A stretch of 36,302 nucleotides of DNA from Planctomycetota bacterium (lineage in GTDB: Bacteria; Planctomycetota; UBA1135; GCA-002686595). Shown piece after piece: positions 16,726-24,886 of the stretch. The notes below the pieces were generated by a model. It made no database searches. It was not told where the DNA came from and worked only from the letters and a program-made list of their open reading frames with translations. The DNA is taken from positions 1-36,302 of the forward strand of contig JAPKBR010000034.1 of the NCBI GenBank assembly GCA_028823345.1. Direction: 5' to 3'. Every line of letters starts with the position of its first letter. Positions within the stretch are counted from its first letter, which is position 1. The translations under genes were made by a program, and so were the position numbers.

Positions 16726-18240
16726 GTGTCAGCCCCTCGAATCCAACCCAACCGCCGCGACCTCCTCAAGGGGGCCAGCGCCCTTTCCCTCGCGGCCACC
16801 GTTGGTAGGGGTGAGGGACGCCCCAACATCCTGGTGATCATGGTAGACCAGCATCGGCATGATTTGGCCGGGTACGCCGGCTCTGGCTACGCCACCACCC
16901 CCTACCTGGACGCACTTGCCGCGGAGAGCGTCCGCATCAAATCCTGCTATGCAGCGGTGCCCCTTTGCGCCCCCGCCCGGCAGTCTTTTGTCACCGGTCA
17001 ATATGCATCGACCCATGGAACCTTTCGCAATCGACACGCAGAAGTCGAGGGCCAGCGCACGGTCTTTCACGACATCACCTCGGGCGGGTACCACACGGGT
17101 TGGTTTGGAAAAACCCATTGCAATGTGGACGGCTTTGGGCAGGTGCAATCCCAGGACCAACTCCTTGCCGCTCACGTGGAAAAATACCCCGGCTCCCAGC
17201 CAGCTGGCGCCGAGCGCATCATCACCGATCAGCCCACCGCAGTACCTTTCATGGAGCCCTACAATACGCGTTACGAAGACGCAGGCTCCAATCACCCATT
17301 TCACATGGAAGAGCATGTGACGCGCCAAACCCTCGGGGCCCTCAAGCAGCGCCCGAAGGACAAGCCATTCTTGATGGTGGCCAGCTACCTCTCGCCCCAT
17401 CCACCGCTCTTCCCCCCCAAGGACTTCTTAGAGCTGTACAGGGACGCGGATCTGCCCATGGCCTCAGACCGCATGATGCGCACTCTGGACCTGCCCACCG
17501 ATCTTGGTCGAAGACGGCGCACCACCCGCATGTTGCGTGTTTCTGAACCCATGGCCCGCAACGCAACTCGTGCTTACTACGCCAGCCTGGCCTGGACCGA
17601 CTACTGCATGGGGCAGCTCCTTGCGGGATTGGAACAGCAGAAGCTCAGTGACTCGACCCTCGTGATCTACACCAGCGATCATGGGGAAACCCTGGGTGAG
17701 CACGGCATCTTCGGCAAGCGATCGTTCTTCGAAGCAGCCAGCCGAGTGCACCTGATGGTTCGCCAGCCCGGGGTTCTTCCCCAAGGGGTCGTTCGCGAGA
17801 GAGTCGCCAGCCACCTGGATTTGACCGCTAGCCTGATGTCCTGGACTGGCACAAACCACGCTAAAACCCTACCGGGCAGGCCTCTACAGGCACTATTAGC
17901 CGGAGACCCGGACCTCGCTTGGAAAGATGAAGCGCGCATGGAATTGACCCGTTCCGTGGGGCTTCCCAAGGAGGGCGAATTAACCCTGGCCCCGGGAGAC
18001 GCCCCTCCTGCAGCGGGATATTGGTGCCTACGCCGAGGGGATTGGAAATACAGCGACTTTGGTGGCGGCCAACGGTATTTGTTTGACCTCAAAACAGATC
18101 CCAGCGAACGCCTCAACCGTATCAATGACGGCACGACCCAAGATGTGGCGGATGAAATGGCTGCCAGCCTGCACCAGGGAAGCCCCAAGACCTGGGCTTT
18201 CCATCGAACCAAATCCGGTCAAGAAGGAGCCCCCAAGTAG
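16726..18240 (+). CDS. TAT-exported type I sulfatase (FGly-dependent)
   Basis: The protein has 504 residues and a GTG start at 16726. A twin-arginine signal NRRDLLKGASAL (residues 9-20) is followed by NILVIMVDQHRHD with the first metal-binding Asp. The signature CAPAR lies at 81-85, where the Cys would be converted to formylglycine before export. A second metal motif, YTSDHGETLGEHG, lies near 306-318, and the C terminus carries the usual WKYSDFGGGQRYLFDL segment. TAT export fits a sulfatase that must be folded and modified in the cytoplasm. Family resemblance is to choline-sulfatase-like and heparan/glycan sulfatases; the substrate is not assignable from sequence. It is divergent from the isomerase lipoprotein (104 bases from its listed start) and convergent with slyX. 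Confidence 0.93.
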   Translation: MSAPRIQPNRRDLLKGASALSLAATVGRGEGRPNILVIMVDQHRHDLAGYAGSGYATTPYLDALAAESVRIKSCYAAVPLCAPARQSFVTGQYASTHGTFRNRHAEVEGQRTVFHDITSGGYHTGWFGKTHCNVDGFGQVQSQDQLLAAHVEKYPGSQPAGAERIITDQPTAVPFMEPYNTRYEDAGSNHPFHMEEHVTRQTLGALKQRPKDKPFLMVASYLSPHPPLFPPKDFLELYRDADLPMASDRMMRTLDLPTDLGRRRRTTRMLRVSEPMARNATRAYYASLAWTDYCMGQLLAGLEQQKLSDSTLVIYTSDHGETLGEHGIFGKRSFFEAASRVHLMVRQPGVLPQGVVRERVASHLDLTASLMSWTGTNHAKTLPGRPLQALLAGDPDLAWKDEARMELTRSVGLPKEGELTLAPGDAPPAAGYWCLRRGDWKYSDFGGGQRYLFDLKTDPSERLNRINDGTTQDVADEMAASLHQGSPKTWAFHRTKSGQEGAPK

Positions 18241-18246
18241 GGGGCT
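18228..18246. terminator. Hairpin over the sulfatase stop codon
   Basis: A perfect 7-bp stem (agccccc/gggggct) with a 5-base loop spans the TAG of the sulfatase and faces slyX. On the minus strand it is followed by a short T-rich stretch (ccttctt). It may terminate both convergent transcripts. Confidence 0.45.
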
Positions 18247-18260
18247 ACTACCTGCCCATG

Positions 18261-18503
18261 CTAGTGATGGGGTGGCGGCGCCTCATCCAGCACCGCGGGC
18301 AGATCACTCTGCCGGCCTTGGTTCATGCTCGTAACCAAAGTCTCCATGCGCGCGATCAGCTTCGCTAGCTGTTCACCGTGACCAGCGGTTTCACGGGAAA
18401 CCAGTTCGAGGTTTTCCTCGATGAATGTCAAGCGGCACTCGAGTTCTACGATCCGTTCTTCTGGTGTTTTGGACATCTTGAGTTGGATTTCTGGGTTGAG
18501 CAA
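18261..18503 (-). CDS. slyX: SlyX-family small coiled-coil protein
   Basis: The protein has 80 residues, or 71 from the more likely start ATG 18476 (MSKTPEERIVELE). It matches the SlyX pattern: a short coiled coil beginning ERIVELECRLTFIEENLELVS, a second heptad segment, and a Pro-rich end DEAPPPHH that mirrors the PPPHY terminus of SlyX. The biochemical function of SlyX is not established. It is the last gene of a minus-strand run that begins at 21140. Confidence 0.75.
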   Translation of the reverse strand: MLNPEIQLKMSKTPEERIVELECRLTFIEENLELVSRETAGHGEQLAKLIARMETLVTSMNQGRQSDLPAVLDEAPPPHH

Positions 18504-18504
18504 T

Positions 18505-18759
18505 TCAGAGGGACTTTCTGAAGTCCGGGCTCTGGGTGGTTATTCCCAGTAGACATTCTTGGTGGAGGACGTGGCCTTTGGTGGCAGGGCGCAGACTAGC
18601 CATGTCAAAGCCTAGGGCTTGTCTCAGCTGATTGGCCCGAGGGATGGCCCGGGGGACAACTATTCTGTTGCCTGTGGCCTCAATGGGTTTATGAAAGGGC
18701 GGAATCCCCTCCTCTGTTTTCCAATTCGACGAGGTCAACTGCATGGACACACGGAACAC
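18505..18759 (-). CDS. Possible small protein, unrecognised
   Basis: This is an open frame of 84 codons with a GTG start (or ATG 18744). It fills the space between the HTH-membrane gene stop at 18781 and slyX, leaving 21 bases upstream and one base downstream. I recognise no motif, signal peptide or membrane segment. Tight packing supports it as a gene, but the residue pattern is not clearly protein-like and no other support exists. If it is not coding, the 277 bases between 18504 and 18780 hold nothing I can identify. Confidence 0.25.
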   Translation of the reverse strand: MFRVSMQLTSSNWKTEEGIPPFHKPIEATGNRIVVPRAIPRANQLRQALGFDMASLRPATKGHVLHQECLLGITTQSPDFRKSL

Positions 18760-18780
18760 CGAAGGAAGGCGCGGGTCAAG

Positions 18781-20439
18781 TCAGCGTCCACTGGGCACGG
18801 GCTCTGAGAGCCAAGTGAACTTTAATTCCCGATCGAGATGAGGGCCATCGGCCAGTTGCACATCGAGCTCAAAGCGCTTCAAACGGGCGTCGCCTTGGGG
18901 TTCCGAGAGCCGCACCCATGAAGACACGCGCCAGCTCCCATCCGACCGGGACCTAAGGTGGTGCCGGCCACCGGCTTCAAAACCGGACTCGATCCAATTG
19001 CCCACTCGCTCGCGAAGCATGCGGCGGGCGGCACCCTCGACCCGTTGAGTCATCAGGGGCGCTGGCAGGCCTTCCAGCTTGGCAGCATTTGCCGCGGAGG
19101 TTTCCCGGGACAAATTTCCGCCCCTGTCTCGCAGGAATGCCAGGTGGTGAGTGCAGGTCTGCACTCCCTTGTGACGGTGCAGTCCCACAACCACGGAGGC
19201 CTCCTCGTTCCAGGGGCCTTGGCAGGGACCCAGCAGGGACCGAAGGGCGCCGCCGGGCTGGGTCACATCCCACCAGACGCAAGGGGGACCACTTGCCCTA
19301 GGGGCATCCAAAACACGAATGATCGGGGGCGCCGGGACTTGGAGCGGTGTCTCAGGAACCTGCCTACTCGATTCAAGAAGATTGCCAGAGGACACGTCCT
19401 TGGTCCTGAAAGGGGCAGGTCCGTTGATCTGACCTCCCGTGTTTTGAACCCCCGGCGTGGACGCCGCCAGTACATCTGAGTTGCCTTCGGAGCGAGACCA
19501 CATCCAAGCGCTCACCAGCAGTCCGCTGCCCATGACCAAAAGGAATTGCACACCGATCCTACGCCGTAGGCCCCAGGCCTCAAAACGCCTAACCTCAGCG
19601 CCTAATTGCACTGCGCCGGAAAAGCCTCGCGCACCCAACAGGGGCTCTCCCGAAAAGCGGCCTCCCTCAAAGGAGTCCGGCTTCGTAGCGGGCGGAGCGC
19701 CCAAAACTTCGTCGGTGGCCGGACCAGGGGCCGCGTCTTGGTTGTCTTTAGGGGAGCCCTCAGCGCCAAATAGGTCCGCAAGGCGGTCGCCACCCTGAAC
19801 AGGGGGCGGGGCGTCCCCCCCCATGGGTTGAACCTCCGGCAACTCCTCTGAAGCGGGCGTATGAGCCACAACAGATCGTACGGGGCTGGGAACCGAATCT
19901 GGACTGGACCCCGCACCAGGGGGAACTGGCTCGGAAACGGGCTCGGAGGTGGATGCAACCTCTAGCTCAGCACTTGAGGGCACTTCAGGTTCTGGCAATT
20001 GGGGCGGAACCACCCGTGGAGCGGGGGGAGTTAGTTCCCCGTTGGCGGAAGCCTGTGGTCTTGTACGGGCCTGGTTAGGATCCGGTTTTAGGGCAGCCTT
20101 GGGAGTCATCGGCACCGAACCCGGGGGCTCTTCCCCCTGGCTAGTCCCGATCCAATTGATCCCGCGGGTAACCGGGTCCAATCGGGGACCCGCCTGAAGG
20201 ATTGCGTCGGGGAACGCGGTTTGCAAAGCAACAGGCTCCACCAACCGGATCGGCTGACCTAAATGCAATGCGGGCAGGGTACGCAGGCGCCCATCTCGGA
20301 TGGCGGCTCGCAGCTGCAACAGAGGAGTGCGCGTACGCCGTGCCGCATCCCCGAGGGAAAGCAGTCGACCAGGCTCGGGATGGGCCGTGCGGCAGACGCC
20401 ACCCCTTGGGTCCTGCGGATTTTGTGGATGCGAGCTCAT
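18781..20439 (-). CDS. Membrane protein with N-terminal HTH-like module and Pro-rich linker
   Basis: The protein has 552 residues from ATG 20439. That ATG overlaps the stop of the upstream gene as ATGA, which suggests translational coupling. Residues 25-55 resemble a MerR/excisionase-type helix-turn-helix (LLSLGDAARRTRTP then LLQLRAAIRDGRL). Residues 100-270 are a low-complexity Pro/Glu/Ala linker. A single membrane segment lies at about 295-315 (IGVQFLLVMGSGLLVSAWMW). The C-terminal ~230 residues face the other side and contain several Cys and His (CVWWD, CTHHLAFLRDRGG) and a beta-rich end. No known family was recognised. The same plan (HTH-like module, linker, one membrane segment) occurs in the gene at 22421-23779. 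Membrane-linked gene regulation or envelope sensing is possible but unproven. Confidence 0.75.
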   Translation of the reverse strand: MSSHPQNPQDPRGGVCRTAHPEPGRLLSLGDAARRTRTPLLQLRAAIRDGRLRTLPALHLGQPIRLVEPVALQTAFPDAILQAGPRLDPVTRGINWIGTSQGEEPPGSVPMTPKAALKPDPNQARTRPQASANGELTPPAPRVVPPQLPEPEVPSSAELEVASTSEPVSEPVPPGAGSSPDSVPSPVRSVVAHTPASEELPEVQPMGGDAPPPVQGGDRLADLFGAEGSPKDNQDAAPGPATDEVLGAPPATKPDSFEGGRFSGEPLLGARGFSGAVQLGAEVRRFEAWGLRRRIGVQFLLVMGSGLLVSAWMWSRSEGNSDVLAASTPGVQNTGGQINGPAPFRTKDVSSGNLLESSRQVPETPLQVPAPPIIRVLDAPRASGPPCVWWDVTQPGGALRSLLGPCQGPWNEEASVVVGLHRHKGVQTCTHHLAFLRDRGGNLSRETSAANAAKLEGLPAPLMTQRVEGAARRMLRERVGNWIESGFEAGGRHHLRSRSDGSWRVSSWVRLSEPQGDARLKRFELDVQLADGPHLDRELKFTWLSEPVPSGR

Positions 20440-21140
20440 AGACTCCAAATGAATCCTCCAGTGAATATCCAACCACGGGGGCTGAATTCGGTGTGAGTGC
20501 CAACTTCAAAATTAGGGCCAATCTCTAGGACCGAGTCGGCTTCTGCGGGATCGAATGCTTCTTCGTAAATAGCGCCCAATTCAAAACGCAACCCAGACCC
20601 CATTGGCCGGGACAGGCCAGCGCCCAGTCCCCATTTCCAATAGGACGAAGCATCCACGTTGAGGGGAATGTCAGCGGTACCCGGACCAAAAACCGAAGGT
20701 ATTCTCGTGCGAGGCACAAACCCAAGACGCATTTCCAAGTGCGGAACCCATCCTCCGAAATCCGTCTCCCGGCCCATGGGCTTCCAAAGCAATGCCCCCA
20801 TGGCTTCAACTTGAGTCATGGACTCAAAGGCTAAACCCTCAATGTCCAAAGCCCGCAACCGGCGAACGATCCAGCCCACGCGGGCATCCACGTTCTCATC
20901 CACATCGAATTCCACTCCGGCCGCCAGGCCCCAGCGTCCATCGATGGTGGACTCGAAGTCGAACGAACCCGCGGGCCCTACGTCAGCGATCTCCAAACGA
21001 CTGTCTGCGTGCATGCTCTCGCCAATATCCAGGAGCATATACGGGCGTACATCCGGGCTTTGGCGTGCACCTACGGGGCCGGCACAGGCGCCAAGCAGGA
21101 GGCATGCCGGGGTGAAAATGAGGTGAAAAGTGGCTCTCAT
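20436..21140 (-). CDS. Predicted outer-membrane beta-barrel lipoprotein
   Basis: The protein has 234 residues. It starts with a lipoprotein signal (lipobox LLGAC, Cys19). The rest consists of alternating-residue segments rich in Gly and aromatic residues, such as RWGLAAGVEFDVDENVDARVGW, HLEMRLGFVPRT, WKWGLGAGL and RFELGAIYEE. They fit an eight-strand barrel like those of OmpA-type or OMP_b-brl proteins, ending FTGGFIWSL. It is coupled to the HTH-membrane gene by an ATGA overlap and is divergent from the secreted protein at 21287 (146 bases between starts, where a promoter pair is expected). The function is unknown. A lipid anchor on a barrel protein is unusual, so a periplasm-facing beta sandwich is an alternative. 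Confidence 0.7.
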   Translation of the reverse strand: MRATFHLIFTPACLLLGACAGPVGARQSPDVRPYMLLDIGESMHADSRLEIADVGPAGSFDFESTIDGRWGLAAGVEFDVDENVDARVGWIVRRLRALDIEGLAFESMTQVEAMGALLWKPMGRETDFGGWVPHLEMRLGFVPRTRIPSVFGPGTADIPLNVDASSYWKWGLGAGLSRPMGSGLRFELGAIYEEAFDPAEADSVLEIGPNFEVGTHTEFSPRGWIFTGGFIWSL

Positions 21141-21286
21141 GGGGAATGGGGTCCTCTCTTGTACCCCAGAAGGCCCATAGATGCCAGGATTGGATTAGCC
21201 CCCTTTCTCTCTGAGGAGCCTTGGCGTACGATTCTAAGTGTCCCCAATCGATCCTATCCCTTCCAGATCACCCCCTTAAAAACCCC

Positions 21287-22324
21287 ATGCGAATTCTCCT
21301 CCCCCTCCTTCTTCTCACCGCGCCCGTGCTGGGCCAAGATTCGGTCCCCATGACCCTTGACCCCGCCGTCAGCCAATGGAACTGGAGCGGAACCTCAAGC
21401 CTCGGCCCTATCGTTGGGGCTCCCTCGACCAACTTCGCGCTCAGTGGAACAATGGACATCGAACTTGGAGCCGGTGTCCTACCGATTGCCGTTGGTCAAT
21501 TGGTCCCGGGAGGCGTAGCCACGGTCTTCCCTGATCTTCATGGAGAAATCCCTAACCCGTTCACCTTCCTTCCGCCCCTGGCCACCATTGACGTGGTGGG
21601 CTTAACCCTTGAGTGGACCTCCGCCCCCTTCGCGGTGACCGGGAACGGCAGCTTCAGCACCAGCGCAACCACCACAGCCCTTGGGGGTACCGTGACCGTC
21701 ACTCCCTTGACCGGCGGCACAAGCGTTATCGACCTAACTGGAACCAGTGGAACACCCCAAGGCTTGGCCGGTACCATCTCCCAAGTCGGAGGCACAGTCA
21801 CCATAAATGCGCCAACCACCGGAACATTCTCGTTCACCGATCCTGGAACAGGGACCAGCGCGGATTTCACAATTGGCGGCATTCTTCACGCCTCTTGGTC
21901 CTCGCCGACTCCCAGCAGCTATTGCACCGCAGTCGCAAACTCCACCGGATTGGCCGGCGTTCTAAGCGTCACGGGATCGACCCGGATTCAGGACGACAAC
22001 TTGGCGGTCACTGCCAGCCAATTGCCCCCGGGCGAATTTGCATTCTTCATCGTTGCACATAACCAAGGGTTCGTCGTGGGCCCGGGCGGGTCCCAGGGAA
22101 ACATTTGCTTAAGCGGAGCCCTTGGACGTTACAACGGCCAAGTGGGTCAAATAGACACCTTTGGTACGTTCACTCGAACCCTGAGCATCAGCAGCGTTCC
22201 GGTCAATCCCCCGATCAGCGTTCAAATCGGAGAGACCTGGTACTTCCAAGCTTGGTACCGAGATCAAAACCCCGGCACCGTGAGCAACTTCACCCAGGGC
22301 ATGGCTGTGACATTCGCCCCGTGA
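21287..22324 (+). CDS. Secreted protein with shared C-terminal domain
   Basis: The protein has 345 residues from ATG 21287, which directly precedes a signal peptide (MRILLPLLLLTAPVLGQ). Residues 20-205 are Thr/Gly/Ser-rich beta-type sequence without recognised motifs. Residues 211-345 form a domain also present at the end of the first gene in the window. It has YC, NSTGL, DDNLAV, LPPGEFAFFI, GPGGSQGNICL, GETWYFQAWYRDQNP, SNF and VTF. The domain may serve surface sorting or adhesion; I know of no assigned function. The gene ends just before a strong terminator and converges on the coiled-coil gene. An in-frame ATG at 21221 exists but would bury the signal peptide. Confidence 0.8.
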   Translation: MRILLPLLLLTAPVLGQDSVPMTLDPAVSQWNWSGTSSLGPIVGAPSTNFALSGTMDIELGAGVLPIAVGQLVPGGVATVFPDLHGEIPNPFTFLPPLATIDVVGLTLEWTSAPFAVTGNGSFSTSATTTALGGTVTVTPLTGGTSVIDLTGTSGTPQGLAGTISQVGGTVTINAPTTGTFSFTDPGTGTSADFTIGGILHASWSSPTPSSYCTAVANSTGLAGVLSVTGSTRIQDDNLAVTASQLPPGEFAFFIVAHNQGFVVGPGGSQGNICLSGALGRYNGQVGQIDTFGTFTRTLSISSVPVNPPISVQIGETWYFQAWYRDQNPGTVSNFTQGMAVTFAP

Positions 22325-22371
22325 CAGCTGCTCAGTGATGGGGCGCAAGTCCCTCAACTGAAAGGCACGTC

Positions 22372-22415
22372 TGCGCCCGATGTTCTCCTCAGAGGACATC
22401 GGGCGCATTCTTGTA
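22372..22415. terminator. Strong bidirectional intrinsic terminator
   Basis: A perfect 12-bp stem has arms at 22372-22383 and 22396-22407 and a 12-base loop. It is followed on the plus strand by ttcttgt. It lies in the 96-base gap between convergent genes ending at 22324 and 22421, the expected place for a two-way terminator. Confidence 0.75.
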
Positions 22416-22420
22416 CCCGG

Positions 22421-23779
22421 TCAAGTATCGCGCCCAGGGAACATGACTCCAAAGAGCCGCAGGATCCAACCAAAAGGCCCTTGGGCTTGGTCAAGGGCCT
22501 CCACTAGCCGAAACGGGAACTTCGGCACAACGATCCCCAAGGGGACGGGAGGCGAGCCCACACCTTGCCATGTTTGCGCCAATTTGGCTTCTCCCCGCCG
22601 AGCACGGGCCGCTTGCTGGGCGAGGTCACGCTCCAACTGCCGGGTTCGCGACTCTTGCTCCGCGCGTTTCACTTGGATCGCCGCAAGTTGTTCGAGGGAA
22701 TCGGCGAGAACCTGCTGGCTCAGGTCCCGGTCTGAGCGCGCCTCGTTTAATTGCAAGGAGAGGGCTTTCTGGTTTTGGTCGTTCTGCTCCGCCACCTGCG
22801 TCATGCGTTGCGCCATCGCCGCTTCCGTTTCCACGATGGAGGCCCGATGGGTCAGGCGTTCTTCCCGGGCCAACGTCCATGCGGCATCGAGCTTTCCACG
22901 CAACTCCTCCTGGGATTTCACTGCGCTCTCGCGCTGGGTGGCGAGAAGGGCTTGGCTTGAAGCATCCAAAGTCACCCACCGCTGTTCGGATTCCGCCAGG
23001 GAGCGTCCAAGGGCTTGGCGATCCTCCTCCGCATTTTGAGTTGCGTGAACCAATCGCTGTTCAAGGGAGGTGCGCTCGCGAGTTGCGCGATCTTGGACCT
23101 CTTCCATTACCGTCTGACTCTGGGCGAGGGCCGTCTCCAAGCGCTGGGACGCGATCACCTGCTGATCCGCCCGCTCCATCTCATTCCAGGCAAGCCCTCC
23201 CAAGGCCAAGGCCACGACCCCCAAACCGATCAAGGCAGAGGTCCGGTTGGGTGAATCCTGCGCCCCTGGCCCCAACTCCAATAGATGTCGCTGGGTGACG
23301 AGCAAGGCCGCTGATTGTGCACGCCGTTCGCGCTCGCTTTGATCCAGGCGCAAGGCCAAATCCCGGTAGAGGTGCTCCCAAGGAGCACCAGACTCCAAAC
23401 TCTCCACCTCGCCGATCTTGGAATCCGGCTGCACCTGGGTCAGCAGAACTTCCTCCGCTGGTGCAGGACCCGGCGGGACTCCAAGATCCTCCGAGGGAGT
23501 CACCAGGGATTGTACGTCGACCCAGCGCACATGAATCAGGTCCGGGTTTCCCGAGACCTGTCGACCGCCGGTTTCATGGAGCAACCGCCCCTCGTCCACC
23601 GCCAGCTGGAGGCGAGGAACATCTACCCCCGCCGCGAGGGCAGCTTCGGCCAGGGTCAACAGCGCGTCCGGGCGCAGGGACTCTTGCCCAGCACCCCGGC
23701 CCTCGACTCCCTTCTCTTGACCACCGTTCTCTTGCACCCCTCCATTGCACAGCTTGTGCTCCTTGGATTCCAGGGACAC
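22421..23779 (-). CDS. Membrane-anchored coiled-coil protein with N-terminal HTH-like module
   Basis: The protein has 452 residues and a GTG start at 23779. Residues 38-68 resemble a MerR/excisionase helix-turn-helix (LLTLAEAALAAGVDVP then RLQLAVDEGRL), matching the module of the gene at 18781-20439. A linker rich in Pro/Glu follows, then a membrane segment at 181-198 (SALIGLGVVALALGGLAW). A long coiled coil occupies about 200-405, with heptads rich in Glu, Gln, Arg and Ala. The last ~45 residues are basic and end with GWILRLFGVMFPG, possibly an amphipathic helix. No family name can be given. It is divergent from the methyltransferase gene, with 81 bases between starts. Confidence 0.75.
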   Translation of the reverse strand: MSLESKEHKLCNGGVQENGGQEKGVEGRGAGQESLRPDALLTLAEAALAAGVDVPRLQLAVDEGRLLHETGGRQVSGNPDLIHVRWVDVQSLVTPSEDLGVPPGPAPAEEVLLTQVQPDSKIGEVESLESGAPWEHLYRDLALRLDQSERERRAQSAALLVTQRHLLELGPGAQDSPNRTSALIGLGVVALALGGLAWNEMERADQQVIASQRLETALAQSQTVMEEVQDRATRERTSLEQRLVHATQNAEEDRQALGRSLAESEQRWVTLDASSQALLATQRESAVKSQEELRGKLDAAWTLAREERLTHRASIVETEAAMAQRMTQVAEQNDQNQKALSLQLNEARSDRDLSQQVLADSLEQLAAIQVKRAEQESRTRQLERDLAQQAARARRGEAKLAQTWQGVGSPPVPLGIVVPKFPFRLVEALDQAQGPFGWILRLFGVMFPGRDT

Positions 23780-23860
23780 CCGGCCAGGGATTCATGAAAG
23801 AGCGACCAATTCCAATCATTGCCCCTTGCAGGGGGCATCTTCTCGGGCATTCTGTGGCCT

Positions 23861-24841
23861 ATGCCGAAGGCCGACGAATATTTTCAGAGTTACACAGACC
23901 CGGGCGTTCATCGCCTGATGATTCAAGACACAGTCCGCACCGAGGCCTACGAGCACGCTCTCAAAGAGCTGGTCAGGCCAGGGATGGAGGTCATCGATGT
24001 GGGCGCCGGTTCCGGGATCCTCTCCCTCTTTGCAGCCCGGGCAGGGGCCAAAAAGGTCCATGCCATCGAGGCCTCCAACATGGCCCCGATCATCGAGGCC
24101 CTGGCTAAAGCCAACGGGTTTGAGGACATCATCCAGGTTCACCACTGCCGCGCGGAGGATTTCCAGCTCGACCACAAGGTCGAGCTCATCGTCTCCGAGT
24201 GGATGGGTTATTTTGGCCTTGCCGAGCGCATGTTTGAATCGGTTTTGGACGTGCGAGACCGATTCCTGACCGAGGACGGCCGCATGGTCCCGGACCGTTT
24301 CCGCCTCAAACTATTCCCTATCCAAGACGAAGGCCTGCACCAAGTCCATGGCCCCGGTTCCTGGGATGAACCGATCTACGGCTTCGATTTCAGCCCCCTG
24401 GCAGAGTACGAATACGGCGAACTCACCACCACAGCCCCCACAATCCTGCCCAGCGGGGCACTCGGGCCCCATGTGAGCCTGGTGGACCTGGACTTGGAAG
24501 TCTGCAGCGCAGAAGACTTTTTCTTTGATGAGAAAATCAATCTGCCCATTGAATGCACAGGGCAAGTGCAAGGGATTGGAGGCTATTTCGAAGTGGACCT
24601 CTCGCCGGAGAACATCTTGACCTGCGCCCCGGAAGCTCCCGCAACCCACTGGCGCCAGTCTTGGTTCCCCGTCAGGCCCTTCGAGGTTCTCTGCGGCGAT
24701 GTGCTGGAACTCACGATGCAAGCCGTGCCTCGCTTCGATGGTGACATCCGCCTGCCTGACTACTTGATGGACGGCGCCCTGATGCGAGCGGGCAAACTGG
24801 AACACAGCTTCTTCCATCGCCACCTAGGTAGCTACGAATAG
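23861..24841 (+). CDS. Protein arginine N-methyltransferase (PRMT) homologue
   Basis: The protein has 326 residues from ATG 23861, near the length of the eukaryotic PRMT1 core. Signatures occur in the canonical order: YFQSY at 7-11 (YFxxY); HRLMIQDTVRTEAYEHAL at 17-34; the AdoMet site VIDVGAGSGILSLFAARAGA at 44-63 with acidic Glu70; and the double-E loop SEWMGYFGLAERM at 112-124. In that loop Glu113 and Glu122 have the 9-residue spacing of PRMT1. VPDR follows at 143-146, and the THW loop is at 262-264. The C-terminal half matches the PRMT beta-barrel. The in-frame ATG at 23819 would add 14 unrelated residues. Expected activity is AdoMet-dependent methylation of arginine in proteins. Such a complete PRMT is rare in bacteria. 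It may be cotranscribed with the membrane protein at 24887. Confidence 0.88.
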   Translation: MPKADEYFQSYTDPGVHRLMIQDTVRTEAYEHALKELVRPGMEVIDVGAGSGILSLFAARAGAKKVHAIEASNMAPIIEALAKANGFEDIIQVHHCRAEDFQLDHKVELIVSEWMGYFGLAERMFESVLDVRDRFLTEDGRMVPDRFRLKLFPIQDEGLHQVHGPGSWDEPIYGFDFSPLAEYEYGELTTTAPTILPSGALGPHVSLVDLDLEVCSAEDFFFDEKINLPIECTGQVQGIGGYFEVDLSPENILTCAPEAPATHWRQSWFPVRPFEVLCGDVLELTMQAVPRFDGDIRLPDYLMDGALMRAGKLEHSFFHRHLGSYE

Positions 24842-24886
24842 AAGGTCGCCCCACACGAAGATGAGGGGCCCCCACCCCAGAAAACC

